A DNA stretch of 64,000 bases from Thermoplasmata archaeon (GTDB lineage: Archaea; Thermoplasmatota; Thermoplasmata; Lutacidiplasmatales; UBA184), in NCBI GenBank assembly GCA_027314165.1, contig DAHVCH010000007.1:44146-108145 (forward strand). The letters are read 5' to 3'. Made by a program: the position numbers and the translations under genes. Numbering within the stretch: position 1 is the stretch's first letter; each line of letters starts with the position of its first letter. The notes below the pieces were generated by a model. It saw nothing but the letters and a program-made list of their open reading frames with translations, was not told the origin of the DNA and did no database searches. This document shows positions 1-9,900 of the stretch, piece by piece.

Positions 1-449
1 GCGTCCTTGAGCGAGCGTAGCACCTCGTGAGCGCCGGGAGCCGAGCGGAAGGAGGTACGTCCGAGCTCGGCGGACAGGGACCGCAGGTAGGCCCCGACGT
101 CCGCGCGGCGCCCGATCGACGACGCGGCAAGCGTGAGCTGCGTCTCCAGGGAGACGACCCGGCCTTCCTCCGCAGCCGCGTTCGCGCGTCGACGCTCCCG
201 GACAAACGCCTCCCGCATCTGCTCGGCGCTCCCGGAGGTGGACCCTCGCTCGCCTCCCGGTTCGTCGAGCAGGGCGGCGACCGCGAGCTCCACCTGCTGG
301 TGAACGTACCTTTCCTCCGTCGGCCCGTCAAGATAGCACAGCGTGTGCCAGAGGTCGAAGGTGACCGCAGGCGTGGCCCGCGACGACGGCGGGCTCCGCT
401 CGCTCTCGCCCGCCGGGCCGAGCGCTTCCTTCGCTCTGTCGGTGCTCAA
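1..449 (-). CDS. HAD-superfamily hydrolase, N-terminal part (runs off the window)
   Basis: Reading the minus strand from a TTG at 449 gives an open frame to the window edge. About 30 residues in is TFDLWHTLCYLDG, which fits HAD motif I (nucleophile Asp, with Trp replacing the usual Asp at +2), followed by a helical cap-like stretch. HAD enzymes are cytosolic phosphatases or dehalogenases; the substrate cannot be told from this half. The gene starts 14 bp after the aldo-keto reductase stop on the same strand, so the two probably share a transcript. GGGGAG lies just before the TTG. No better in-frame start was found after the upstream stop. The core motifs II-IV lie outside the window. Confidence 0.6.
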   Translation of the reverse strand, partial: MSTDRAKEALGPAGESERSPPSSRATPAVTFDLWHTLCYLDGPTEERYVHQQVELAVAALLDEPGGERGSTSGSAEQMREAFVRERRRANAAAEEGRVVSLETQLTLAASSIGRRADVGAYLRSLSAELGRTSFRSAPGAHEVLRSLKD

Positions 450-463
450 GAGGCTCCCCTGGC

Positions 464-1615
464 CTACCGAGGTCCCCGGCCGCCGGGGGCCTCGTCGTCG
501 ATCATCCGCGAGAAGTCCTTCTCCCCGAGAGGGGGGAACGCCGCGACGCGAAGGTTCTCTTCGAGGTGCGCCCGGTCCTTCTGCCCGACCAAGGGCGCGA
601 GATGGCAAGGCGCGGACCGTGCGAACTGGAGCGCGGACTGGGCAGGCGAGAGGCCCGGGAGGACGGCGCCGCCGTGGGTCAGCTGCCCCTGCATGAGAGG
701 AACGGAGGAGAACGTCGCTATCCGGAGCGCGTGCGCAGCCTGAAGGAGGGTCGAGCGTTCGCCACGGACGAGCTGGTTCCGAAGCTGGTAGGCCTCGGTC
801 ATCATCAAGTTGAGCGGGAACTGAATGAACCGGAACCCATGCTCGGTTCCCCCGACCTCCTGGGCCAACCCGGCGACCTCCTCGAGCGAAAGGTATCCCG
901 GGTCCGTCCTCCCCATCCGGAAAGAGTCCCACGTCGCGAGCCCGTAGCTCACGAGACGGCCCTTCCGACGGGCCTCCTCGTAGAACTCGAAGGCCGACCG
1001 CAACCGTTCGAAGAACACCTTCCGTCCCACCGCTTCCAGCTGGGCCTCCCCGGGATTGTGAAGATAGAGCAGGTCGACGGTGGCCACTCCGAGGTTGTTG
1101 AGGCTCCTCGCAAGCTGGTCACGGAGAAACGGGACGCTCATCGCATGGCTGCCACCCACGATGTCGGTCGGGGCGAGGGCCCGCGTCCCGATGAGCTCCT
1201 GCTGGATGTAGGCCCGAGGAGAGAGGCCGCTCTCGGAGTCCGGAGCCAGATACCCGTTCTTCGTCGAAAGGAAGACCTCGTCGCGGGCGACCAGTCTCGC
1301 CCCCACCGCCTGCGCGAGCGCCCTCCCGAGGGACCGCTCCGCACGCTGATGGCGGTAGTTGATGGCCGTGTCGAGGACGTTGATCGCCCCCGAGCGGAGC
1401 GACAGGAGCCCCGCCTCCTCGACCGCGTGGTCCGTAGCCTCGTCCGCCTCCCCGAGGTACGTGCCCATCCCGAGGCTCGTCAGCGTGAGCCCCGAGCCTT
1501 CCACGCGTCGGAAGTGGCCCTTGGGGATCTTGCCGTTCCCCAGCGCACGGGAGGCGAAACGCGAGGTCCCCTCGGTCGTTGCGTGGCCATCGAGCTCCGA
1601 TCGAGAGTTCTTCAT
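464..1615 (-). CDS. Aldo-keto reductase family oxidoreductase
   Basis: A 383-residue protein with the aldo-keto reductase barrel pattern. The four catalytic residues can be placed: Asp82 and Tyr87 in LDTAINYRHQ, Lys119 in FLSTKNGY and His186 in LLYLHNPGE. The family reduces aldehydes or ketones with NADPH in the cytosol. The first ~40 residues are extra compared with usual family members, so a later start is possible. GTRALAPTDIVGGSHAM sits between strands 4 and 5, which is typical of the more divergent bacterial and archaeal members. It is the first gene of a probable two-gene operon with the HAD hydrolase. The substrate is unknown. Confidence 0.85.
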   Translation of the reverse strand: MKNSRSELDGHATTEGTSRFASRALGNGKIPKGHFRRVEGSGLTLTSLGMGTYLGEADEATDHAVEEAGLLSLRSGAINVLDTAINYRHQRAERSLGRALAQAVGARLVARDEVFLSTKNGYLAPDSESGLSPRAYIQQELIGTRALAPTDIVGGSHAMSVPFLRDQLARSLNNLGVATVDLLYLHNPGEAQLEAVGRKVFFERLRSAFEFYEEARRKGRLVSYGLATWDSFRMGRTDPGYLSLEEVAGLAQEVGGTEHGFRFIQFPLNLMMTEAYQLRNQLVRGERSTLLQAAHALRIATFSSVPLMQGQLTHGGAVLPGLSPAQSALQFARSAPCHLAPLVGQKDRAHLEENLRVAAFPPLGEKDFSRMIDDEAPGGRGPR

Positions 1616-1785
1616 GAATGCACCCGCGCCCCCGCGAGAAGGTCTGCGTGTGGGACCCTCGGCTGGACATGAGCCCTTGCAGTCGGGGCCGTCCCGCGAG
1701 TCGGTGGACCGGTCGTCCGAGCGGGCGACATCGTCCTCCCGATGCGTTTACCATGTCCTTCGAACTCCTGCTTCTCGGGGGCCCG

Positions 1786-1920
1786 ATGCCACGAAGGAAG
1801 TACGGCCACATGCAGAAGCCCATCCCTCCCGTGAAACCGGAGAACTGCCGCTTCTGCCGACTGAAGCGCCGTTGCCCGGTCCACGAAAAGTCCGAGAAGG
1901 ACTCTCCGCACCGTCCCTGA
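1786..1920 (+). CDS. Small protein with a CCCH-type metal-binding motif
   Basis: A 44-residue basic protein, or 55 residues if it starts at the in-frame ATG at 1753. It carries Cys21-x2-Cys24-x5-Cys30-x2-His33, which would suit binding one zinc ion. No family is recognised. Reasons to think it real are the dense Cys/His cluster, GTTTACC at about 1745 as a possible promoter element, and its place in an otherwise empty 410-bp gap between the aldo-keto reductase and the ferredoxin. The rest of that gap (1616-1752 and 1921-2026) shows nothing I can name. Confidence 0.35.
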   Translation: MPRRKYGHMQKPIPPVKPENCRFCRLKRRCPVHEKSEKDSPHRP

Positions 1921-2026
1921 CCCGTCCACTCCGATCCGAGGTCGCCCGACCCCAGGCTCGGCCCAGGACCCCTAGAACCTCTCCAAGGTGTCCCGCCCGG
2001 ACGGGCGGAGGGAGGCGCAGCGACGC

Positions 2027-2230
2027 TCAGGCCCTGGGCACGGGGGCTCGGCGTCGTGGAGCCCGGCCACCGGAGATGGCCCCTACCGGGCAGTACGGGA
2101 CGCACCATCCGCAGTCGGTGCAGTTGGGGAGGACCTTGAGCTCGGATGGGGTCAGGTCCAGGGCGTCCGGGGGACAGACGCCGACGCAGAGCCCGCAGAG
2201 ACAGCACGTCTCGGCGTTGACCTGGATCAT
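2027..2230 (-). CDS. 2[4Fe-4S] ferredoxin
   Basis: A 67-residue protein with two complete cluster motifs: C9-x2-C12-x2-C15-x3-C19-P and C37-x2-C40-x2-C43-x3-C47-P. This is the classic dicluster ferredoxin pattern for low-potential electron transfer in the cytosol. The last ~15 residues are basic and proline-rich. The start ATG overlaps the SufU stop codon (ATGA), so translation is probably coupled. It may supply electrons for cluster assembly, but this is inferred only from its position. An upstream open reading extension exists inside sufU and was rejected in favour of the coupled ATG. Confidence 0.88.
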   Translation of the reverse strand: MIQVNAETCCLCGLCVGVCPPDALDLTPSELKVLPNCTDCGWCVPYCPVGAISGGRAPRRRAPVPRA

Positions 2231-2682
2231 GGAGGGCTTCTCGAGGTCGTGCCGTCCCCGGCGGGTTCGGTCTCCGCCCCTCCGGATTCGGAGACGACCA
2301 TCGGGCTCTTGGTCGTGGACAGCGCCTCCGCGAGCGCCCTCAACGAGGTCAGCGCACACTTGATGCGGACGGGAGAGAGCGGGATCGAGAGCATCTTCTC
2401 GAGGTCCTGGCGGCGCGTCTGGGCCACATCGGCCAGGCGCTGCCCCTTGATCTTCGACGTCAGCATCGAAGCGCTTGCGACGGAGATGGCGCAGCCGTCG
2501 CCGTTGAACCGTACGTCCTGGATGGTCCCCTTCTCGGGGTCGAGCAGCAGCTCGACCGTGATGTGGTCCCCGCAGAGCGGATTGCTCTCGCTACCGGACA
2601 GGCTGGGATGGTCCAGGTGTCCAAAGTTGCGCGGTCGCTTGTAGTGGTCCAGGATCCGCTCCTGGTACATGTCCCACGCCAT
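2227..2682 (-). CDS. sufU: SufU-type Fe-S assembly protein / sulfur-transfer partner
   Basis: A 151-residue NifU/IscU-fold protein with the SufU layout: N-terminal YQERILDHYKRPRNFG, Cys37 in NPLCGDHI, Cys in GDGCAIS at about 64, and Cys in KCALTSLRAL at about 109. In bacteria SufU is a zinc protein that takes sulfur from SufS to the SufBCD scaffold. The C-terminal ~30 residues are a loose acidic/serine-rich tail. It is followed by the ferredoxin with a 4-nt overlap and is divergent from a SufD-like gene; SufBCS are encoded about 13 kb away. The role is inferred from family. Confidence 0.88.
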   Translation of the reverse strand: MAWDMYQERILDHYKRPRNFGHLDHPSLSGSESNPLCGDHITVELLLDPEKGTIQDVRFNGDGCAISVASASMLTSKIKGQRLADVAQTRRQDLEKMLSIPLSPVRIKCALTSLRALAEALSTTKSPMVVSESGGAETEPAGDGTTSRSPP

Positions 2683-2785
2683 CGGTACGCCTCTGGAGGG
2701 GTGCCCCCCATCGACCGACCAAGAAGAGCTTGCGCCTTAAGAACACGGGGTCCACGGCCGCCTGCGACCGCCCCGCTCTCGAGGG

Positions 2786-2792
2786 CTTATAT
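2786..2792 (+). promoter_or_regulatory. TATA box of the SufD-like gene
   Basis: CTTATAT is centred 27 bp before the ATG at 2816, the usual TATA-to-start distance in archaea. Transcription would therefore begin at the A of the ATG, giving a leaderless mRNA. This also favours 2816 over the in-frame upstream ATG at 2807. Confidence 0.65.
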
Positions 2793-2815
2793 CGAGGGGG
2801 GTTTCCTTGCTCCCG

Positions 2816-4225
2816 ATGGCCAGCGCAGCCGTACCGCCTTCGGAGTGGTTCAACGAGCGCCAGGTCAACGCGCTAGGGGCGAGCCTGGGAGAACCGGAGC
2901 AGGTCACCCGCCTGAGAAGGACCGCGCTCGAGACGTACCGACGCCTTCCGGTCGAGCTCAACCCCCTCTACCGACAGTACGCGTACTTCACGGGTGTCGA
3001 CCTTCGGAAGACCGACCCCGTGGCGCGCGGTCGGCCCGTTCGCGCCCCGGACCCCTCGCCCATGACCGTCCTTCTCCTTCACGACGCCTCCGGCACCCGA
3101 GCCGAGGTGCCAGAGGAGCTTGCGGCCGCCGGTCTCAAGCTCACGACGGTCCCGGACGTCCTGAAGGGTTCCGCCTCGGAGACCTTCCTCAAGAGCGGGG
3201 ACGCGCAGGCCGAGAAGTTCATCGCGATGAACTCCGCCCTGTTCAACCGCGGGGTCCTCCTCGAAGTGCCCGACGCGTTCCCGGTCCCGGTCCGCGTCAA
3301 GGACCTGACCATCTTCTCGGAGCCGGACCAAGCGCTGCTCGTTCGCAGGGTGTTGCGGACGGGGAAGCACACCAAGGTCCTCTACAGCGAGGAGGTCTAT
3401 TCCACGGAAGCGAGCCAGGACCAGCGCCTGTACTCCTCCGTCGTTCACGCCCAGACCGGCCCCGAGTCGCAAACGGTGTACCTCACCGTCCACGCCCCCG
3501 ACCCCGGTCTGGTGAGCTTCTACTCCCGGGAAGCCACGACCGGACCCTCCTCGCATCTGGGCTGGGTCTGGTCAGGCTTCGGAGGGATGCGTACGAACTA
3601 CCGCAACATCACCGATCTCGCGAACCCCGGCTCTGGCGCGGACGACCTTCAGACGATCTACGGCGACGGAGAAGCGGCCTTCAACAACTACGTGGAGATC
3701 ACGCACAACAAGGACGACACCAAGGGACAGTCCATCACGCGGGGCGTGTTCAAGGACCACTCCCGCGGGACCTCGCGCGGGATGATGCGGATCCGCCCGA
3801 AGACGCAGAAGGTCGTCTCCTACCTCTCCGAGCACGGGATGCTCCTGTCGAAGACCGCGCGCTGCGAGACCGCGCCCGACCTCGAGATCCTCTCCTCGAT
3901 GGACGTGAAGGCCACCCATTCCTCCTCGGTGGCCCCGATCGATCCGGAGAAGGTCTTCTACCTCGAGAGCCGGGGGATCGAGGAGAAGGACGCCACGCGG
4001 ATGATCACGGAGGGCTTCCTCTCCTACGTCCTGGACCGGGCCCCGGTCGCCGGCCTGCGCGAGCTGCTCTACCCGGTCATCGATGCCCGCTGGAACGGAC
4101 GACCCGTCCTGTGGGCTCCCGAAGGCCCGCTCCCCTCGCTGCCGCCGCTCTCCATCGTGGGATGGGGCGAGGTCGGAGACTGGCGGATGGACACGAAGCT
4201 CCGCGACACGGCGGGACGGAGCTGA
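2816..4225 (+). CDS. sufD: SufBD-family Fe-S scaffold component, SufD-like
   Basis: A 469-residue SufB/SufD-family protein. The N-terminal part carries a YAYFTGVDL-type stretch; the beta-helix core includes KFIAMNSALFNRG, YSSVVHAQTG, NRNI-like YRNITDL and KDHSRGTSRGMMRI; the C-terminal helices include ESRGIEEKDATRMITEGFL. SufD pairs with SufB on the SufC ATPase to form the scaffold. It lacks the long conserved SufB core seen in the protein at 15143, so I call it SufD-like. It is monocistronic, divergent from sufU, with a leaderless promoter. Position and family both suggest Fe-S assembly. Confidence 0.8.
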   Translation: MASAAVPPSEWFNERQVNALGASLGEPEQVTRLRRTALETYRRLPVELNPLYRQYAYFTGVDLRKTDPVARGRPVRAPDPSPMTVLLLHDASGTRAEVPEELAAAGLKLTTVPDVLKGSASETFLKSGDAQAEKFIAMNSALFNRGVLLEVPDAFPVPVRVKDLTIFSEPDQALLVRRVLRTGKHTKVLYSEEVYSTEASQDQRLYSSVVHAQTGPESQTVYLTVHAPDPGLVSFYSREATTGPSSHLGWVWSGFGGMRTNYRNITDLANPGSGADDLQTIYGDGEAAFNNYVEITHNKDDTKGQSITRGVFKDHSRGTSRGMMRIRPKTQKVVSYLSEHGMLLSKTARCETAPDLEILSSMDVKATHSSSVAPIDPEKVFYLESRGIEEKDATRMITEGFLSYVLDRAPVAGLRELLYPVIDARWNGRPVLWAPEGPLPSLPPLSIVGWGEVGDWRMDTKLRDTAGRS

Positions 4226-4439
4226 GGCGAAAGGTCACGGCCCACCGGGGCCCCTCCAAGACCCGACCCCGAACCGTCCACGCTCTCTCCGAACTTCCGC
4301 TGCGGCCGGGCACCCAGCCTGAGCGCAGCCTCCGATCCGGCCTTCGCGGGGACGGAAATCACGGTCTTCATCCATAATCCTCAAGAACTCCCGAGGAAAG
4401 GTTGGCGAGTCCAGCGGTCGGACCGGGAGCCTAGTTTTC

Positions 4440-5138
4440 ATGACGTCAGCGGATCAAATGGCGATCGGCGTCTCCCTGGGACTATTGACCCTCGCCCTAG
4501 CGTTCCTCGCCATCCGAGGGTTCCTTCAGTACGCCGAACGCCGGGTCCGGATGCAGGTGATGTGGGCGTCGGGACTGGCCCTCTCCGCGGGCGCGATGGC
4601 GGTGGAGACCATCATCTACGCGGGGATCGTGGACATGCTCCTCCTCCAGGCCTATGTCTTCCTGTCCGCCGCGCTCGTCGGCGTCCTCTCTCTTGGAGCG
4701 ACCAAGGTGCTCCGCTCTCCCCGGATCGAGCGCGTCTACGAGATCTACACCCTGGCCTGCATCGCGCTCGTGGGGATCGCCGCCTTCAGCGTTCGGGTCC
4801 CGACCTCCATCGTCCAAGCGGGTGTGATCACCGGCAGCCTCCCGCTCCTGCTCATCCTCATCTCGACGCTCGTCACAGGCCCCGCCACGGTCGTCCTTCT
4901 GGCGTCGGCCGCCGTATCGCTCCGCAGGTCCAGGAAGTGGCAGACCCTGCTCATGATCGCGGGGGCGCTCGTCCTCGGGGCGGGAGGTACGCTCTACATC
5001 GCCTCGTTCCCCGTCGCGCTCTACTACGCCGAGTTCATCGGGATCGTACTGCTGTTCCTCGGCCTCGTCAGCCTGCAGAAGCTCGCCGCCGCGACCTCCG
5101 CAGGAGACCACGCGGGCTCCTCGACCCCCGCGGAGTGA
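4440..5138 (+). CDS. Multi-pass membrane protein of unknown function
   Basis: A 232-residue protein with about seven hydrophobic segments (roughly residues 7-27, 42-62, 66-88, 103-120, 127-150, 175-195 and 200-220), joined by short polar loops, and an Ala/Ser-rich C-terminal tail. No family is recognised; the seven-segment layout is common among archaeal membrane sensors but no sensor domain follows. The preceding 214 bp (4226-4439) hold no gene I can support. The start ATG at 4440 is the first one before the first hydrophobic segment. Confidence 0.7.
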   Translation: MTSADQMAIGVSLGLLTLALAFLAIRGFLQYAERRVRMQVMWASGLALSAGAMAVETIIYAGIVDMLLLQAYVFLSAALVGVLSLGATKVLRSPRIERVYEIYTLACIALVGIAAFSVRVPTSIVQAGVITGSLPLLLILISTLVTGPATVVLLASAAVSLRRSRKWQTLLMIAGALVLGAGGTLYIASFPVALYYAEFIGIVLLFLGLVSLQKLAAATSAGDHAGSSTPAE

Positions 5139-5215
5139 ACCACGTCCACCCCGTCCCCACCGGGAGGCCGGGATCAGGGACAGACAAGACCCCCATTTCG
5201 TCTTGCGAAAGCCCT

Positions 5216-6832
5216 ATGGTCCTGCCAGTTCGCGTAGGGTCCATGGTCCTGCCGGCCCCCCTGTTCGACGCCTACCGTGCCCTGCGTGGAGCGGAGCTTC
5301 CTGACGGGGACGCCAAGTTCCTCAACTCCTACGCGGACTTCGTCGAGACGGAGCTCGAGCCGGTGACGTTCGAGGTCGACCACCGGGCCCGACCTTACCT
5401 CGCCCACCACGACACCCTCGGAGGAGACCCCGAGGAAGTGGTCCTGAACAAGGCCCACCGGGAGGCGCTGGCCAAGATCTACGCTAGCGGCCTGTCCACA
5501 GGACCCGTCGGGAGGAAACATGACTGGTGGCGGAGCTTCGCGCTGGGGTACCTCACCACAGACGTGGGCTGCTTCTGCTCGGCGACCGTCACCATGGCCA
5601 CCGTCTTCTCCCTGGCCAAGTACGGGGACGAAGCGCTGAAGGCCCGCTTCCTACCCCCCCTCCTAGAGGGGGGCGGGATCGCCCAAGGTGCCACCTGGGC
5701 CACGGAGGCGCAGGGTGGTAGCGACCTCGGGGCGAATCGCGCACGGGCGAAGCCCGCCGGGGGAGGACGCTTCCACATCACCGGGGAGAAGTACTTCTGC
5801 AGCAACCTCGGGGCGTCCTACGCGGTGGTGACCGCTCGTCCGGAAGGGGCCCCGGAGGGCCCGCGCGGCGTGCGCCTCTTCTTCGTGCCTTCCCGTCGGG
5901 AGGACGGGAGCAAGAACTGGAAGCTCCGTCGGCTCAAGGACAAGCTCGGGACCGTAACGGTCCCCACGGGGGAGGTCTCGCTCGAAGGCAGCGAGGGGTA
6001 CCTTCTCGGGCGAGAGGAAGAGGGTCTCTACCCGACGATGGAGATGTTGAACGTTTCCCGGGTCTGCAACGCGATCGGGAGCGCGGGTGTGCTCGTCCGC
6101 GCGTGGCGCGCCGCGATGGAGCACGCGAAGGCCCGGGAGGCCTTCGGCAAGCGCCTGGTGGACCATCCGTTGATGGCCATCGACCTTGCACGGCTGGCTA
6201 CCGAAGCGTGGACCGCGACCCTTCTGGCCTTCGACCCCGCCTTCTCCTTCGACGCGGTGTGGATGGACCGCCCTCCGAAGACCCCGGGAGCGCTCCTCTT
6301 CCGTTTCGCGACCCACGCGGCGAAGCTCACGACCGCCGACCAGGCGGTGCGCGGAGCCTGCTCGGTCATGGAAGTCCTGGGCGGACCGGGATACCTCGAG
6401 GAGTTCCCCGTGGCGAAGCTCGTCCGCGACGCCTTGGTGGTGCCGATCTGGGAGGGGGGCGCCAACCGCCAGTCCCTCGACGCCTGGGAGATCTCGACCC
6501 GGGTGCACCCGGAGCGCAGTTGGCTGGAAGAGGCCAGCCGGGCGAGGGACGCGGCCAACTCCGAGCGGGTGCGGGAGTTCCTGGACCGGAGGCTCAAGGC
6601 GGCCCAGAGCCCCGGCAGCGGCGAGGTCTCGGCCAAGCCGCGCCTCCTCGCGATCGCCGAGCTCCGCCAGATGACCCTCCTCCAGCGCTTGGTCGGCGCC
6701 TCGGAACCCAAGGGACCTCCGGGCACCGGAAAGGCCAGCGCCCTCGCGGAGATCTTTGCCATCATCCGGGACGGGGGACCTGGGACGGAGGTCCCGACCA
6801 TCCTGACCCTCCCCGTGCTCGGCGGAACGTAG
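5216..6832 (+). CDS. Acyl-CoA dehydrogenase, AidB-like
   Basis: A 538-residue flavoenzyme (529 if it begins at the second ATG, 5243). It carries the acyl-CoA dehydrogenase landmarks: GATWATEAQGGSDLGANR for FAD/substrate binding, FHITGEKYFCSN, the RVCNAIGSAGVL helix, RLVDHPLMAIDLA, and IWEGGANRQSLD, where the Glu matches the catalytic base position of many family members. The long N-terminal domain and this last motif resemble the AidB/long acyl-CoA dehydrogenase branch. It probably oxidises an acyl-CoA in the cytosol and passes electrons to ETF; the chain length is unknown. It is codirectional with the upstream membrane protein, 77 bp away. Confidence 0.85.
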   Translation: MVLPVRVGSMVLPAPLFDAYRALRGAELPDGDAKFLNSYADFVETELEPVTFEVDHRARPYLAHHDTLGGDPEEVVLNKAHREALAKIYASGLSTGPVGRKHDWWRSFALGYLTTDVGCFCSATVTMATVFSLAKYGDEALKARFLPPLLEGGGIAQGATWATEAQGGSDLGANRARAKPAGGGRFHITGEKYFCSNLGASYAVVTARPEGAPEGPRGVRLFFVPSRREDGSKNWKLRRLKDKLGTVTVPTGEVSLEGSEGYLLGREEEGLYPTMEMLNVSRVCNAIGSAGVLVRAWRAAMEHAKAREAFGKRLVDHPLMAIDLARLATEAWTATLLAFDPAFSFDAVWMDRPPKTPGALLFRFATHAAKLTTADQAVRGACSVMEVLGGPGYLEEFPVAKLVRDALVVPIWEGGANRQSLDAWEISTRVHPERSWLEEASRARDAANSERVREFLDRRLKAAQSPGSGEVSAKPRLLAIAELRQMTLLQRLVGASEPKGPPGTGKASALAEIFAIIRDGGPGTEVPTILTLPVLGGT

Positions 6833-6934
6833 GAACCACCGTCCCGTCCCGAAGGCGGGCCCGGCCATCCGGCCGGAGCGTCACTACTTGAGGGTCCCGC
6901 GGGTCCAAGATAGGGAGGAAAGGTACCTTCCGTC

Positions 6935-9900
6935 ATGCGACCCATCGCGCGACCCCCGAGCCCTTCTCCTGCCGGCCGATGGCGGAGCGCGCGCCCCACC
7001 GCTGCGGTGCCCGCTGCACTCGTCGCCCTGCTCCTTCTGGTCACGGTGCCGACGAGCGTCTCCCGGCCGAGCCCGGCCGGGGCGCCGTCCTTCCTGGTCG
7101 TCCCCTCGCCCTCCCCCGCAGGCGCGGGGGTCCGAGGTGGAGCGGGAGTCCTCGGCGGGACCAAGGGGCCCGTGCCGTCCGCCCCCGCTCCCACCCTTCC
7201 GCACGCGGGGACCCTCGGTTACAACACCTCCCGCACGCTGATCCTCTGCAACGGGACCGTCGTCCCCGGCAACGTCCTCCCACCGAACAACGTCGCCCCC
7301 TACGCGCTCGCCTGGGACCCCGTCGATCTATCGATGTGGGCGGTCGGGCAGGGGCCGGGGGTCCTGGACGAGATCAACGGGACCCCGCTGGAGACGACCC
7401 GCGGGATCGCGATCCCCAGCGGGAGCATCGACGTCGCCTACGTCCCCGGGGTGTCGGTCGTGTACGTGACCGGGGGCCCCTCCGGGAACCTGACGGTCGT
7501 GAGCACGCTCACCGGCGCGATCGTCGCGACCCTGCACGTGGGGCTGAACCTCCAGGACGTCGTCTACGATCAGTCGACGAACTACCTGTACGTGACCGAC
7601 CAGCAGGCCAACCAGGTCCTGGTCATAGACCCAACGTTGGAGACCGTGGTCACCCGCGTGACCGTGGGGACTGCTCCCGTCCCCATGGCCGTCGACCCGG
7701 TCACGAGCATGCTCTACGTGGGCGACACGGGGGCGAACGAAGTGACCGTGGTGAACACCACGTCGCTCGCGATCCAGGCCACGGTCCCGGTCGGTGCGAA
7801 CCCCTCGGCGATGACCTATGACGCGATCCCGCAGATCATCGGTGTCGCGAACCTGGCGTCGGACAACGTCTCGCTCATCTCCGGGTCCACGAACAAGGTG
7901 ATCGCCAACGTGGCGGTGGGTGGCGGTCCCGACGGAATGGCCTCCGAACCCTCGACGGGAACCCTCTTCGTGAGCGATGGCCTGACGAACAACCTCACGC
8001 TCATCGGGGGCGGATCGACGCATCCCATCCTCGGCTCTCTTCCCATGGGGCGATCCCCCGCCGGGGTGCTGTACGACTCTACGGACCGTGAGCTCTACAT
8101 CGCGAACGTGCGCTCGGGGAACCTGACCATCGTCGCGCTCCCAACGGACGTGGTCCTGGGAGACCTGGTGACCGGGGTCAACGCCATCAACGACGTCTAC
8201 GACCCGGTCAACGGCGAGATCTACGTGTCCGACCCCCGGAGCGACCGGGTGTGGGTGGTCTACGCCAGCAACCTCACCGAAATCAAGTCGATCAAGGTGG
8301 GGACCGAACCTCAGGGCATCACGCTAGACCCTGGGACCAACCGCATCTTCGTCGCGGACATGGTGTCGACCGAGTACAACCCCAACGGGGGTGTCAGCGT
8401 CATCGACGGGTCGACCAACACGTTGGCGGCCACCCTTCCCGCCGGGACCGAGCCCGTGGGACTCTTCGACGACAGCAGGACAGGGGAAGTGTACGTCGAG
8501 AACTCCTTGAGCTCGAACGTGACGGTCATCAACGCCACGACCCTGCGGATCGTCACCTCGATCACCGTAGGGAACTTCCCTTTCAGCGGGACGGTCGACA
8601 CCGCCACGGGTCAGGTGTTCGTGGTCAACGCCGCCACCAGCAGCGTGAGCGTCATCGACCCGGTCACGCACGCTGTGCTGACCACGATCTCGGTCCAGTC
8701 CGCGCCGAACGCCGCCACCTACAACCCGGTCGACAAGAACGTCTACGTGATGAACTCCGGAACGGACACGGTCAGCGTCGTGAACGGCACCTCGCTCACC
8801 ACGACCGCGGTCATCACGGTGGGACAGAGCCCCAGCTTCGCCGCCGTGGACACCGCGAACGGTTTCGTGGAGGTCTCGGTGGAGAACCTGGCCACCACCT
8901 CCGTGATCGACGACAGCTCGGGCAGCGTCGTCGGACAGTACGGGGTGGGGGCCTCCCCCGCCGGGATCGCGTTCGACCCCGTCTCGGGATACTTCTTCAC
9001 CTCGAACCAGGACTCGGGCACGCTTTCGGTCTCAGGACTGCTCGTCTCGACGGGTTTCACGGCGAAACCCAACGGGCTCACCCTGGGCAACAGCACGCGG
9101 ATCGACCTCAGGGTTCCCGACGGGAACCTCCCGGTCTACTACGCCTACACGGGCCTCCCCACGGGCTGCGGAGGGGGCAACCAGTCCGTCTTCCTCTGCA
9201 CGCCGACCGCCGCAGGCACCTATCACGTCAACGCGAGGTTCTGGGACACGGTCGGGAAGAGCGGAAGCGCGACGTTCCAACTCCAGGTCAACCCCGCGCT
9301 GACCCTCGGCGTCTCGACCCGACCTGCGAAGGTCACAGCAGGAGCCGGGTTCGTCCTGAACGTCTCGGACGCCGGGGGAACGCAGCCGGTACTCAGGCTG
9401 GGGTTGACCGGGCTTCCACCGAGCGTGAGCTGCCCATCGCCCCTACCGGGACCCTCCGCGCAGCTCTCGTGCACGACCAGCGCCCCGGGGAACTTCACCG
9501 CGACGGTCTGGGTGACGGACTCCGGGGGTGGGAACGTCAGCGCGTCCACGAACCTCACCGTTGACCCGCCGATGGTCCTGGGGGGCGTGGGCGCCTCCCC
9601 GAGCACGCTCGGCGTGAACGGGCTCACGAACCTCTTCGTCCACGTCTTCCAGGGGACGCCGCCCTATTCCTACTTCTGGCAGGGTCTGCCGTTGGGGTGC
9701 TCGACGCAGAACGCCTCCTCGATCCCCTGCCGACCGCAGGCCTCCGGGAACATGACCGTCAAAGTGACCGTGACCGACCATGGGGGCGGGTCGCTCAACA
9801 CTTCGCTCCACTTCCGCGTGTACCCGCCGGTCGCGATCTCCTCGTTCGCGGCGACACCGTCGAGCCTCGAGATCGGATCCTCCATCACCTATTCCGTCCT

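Noticed and set aside
566..1672. A 368-codon plus-strand frame opposite the aldo-keto reductase
   Set aside because: No recognisable motif; the minus strand shows all four catalytic residues of a known family.
4562..5215. Extension of the acyl-CoA dehydrogenase frame through the upstream membrane protein gene
   Set aside because: The extension is out of frame with the clear seven-segment membrane protein and reads as Arg-rich shadow sequence.
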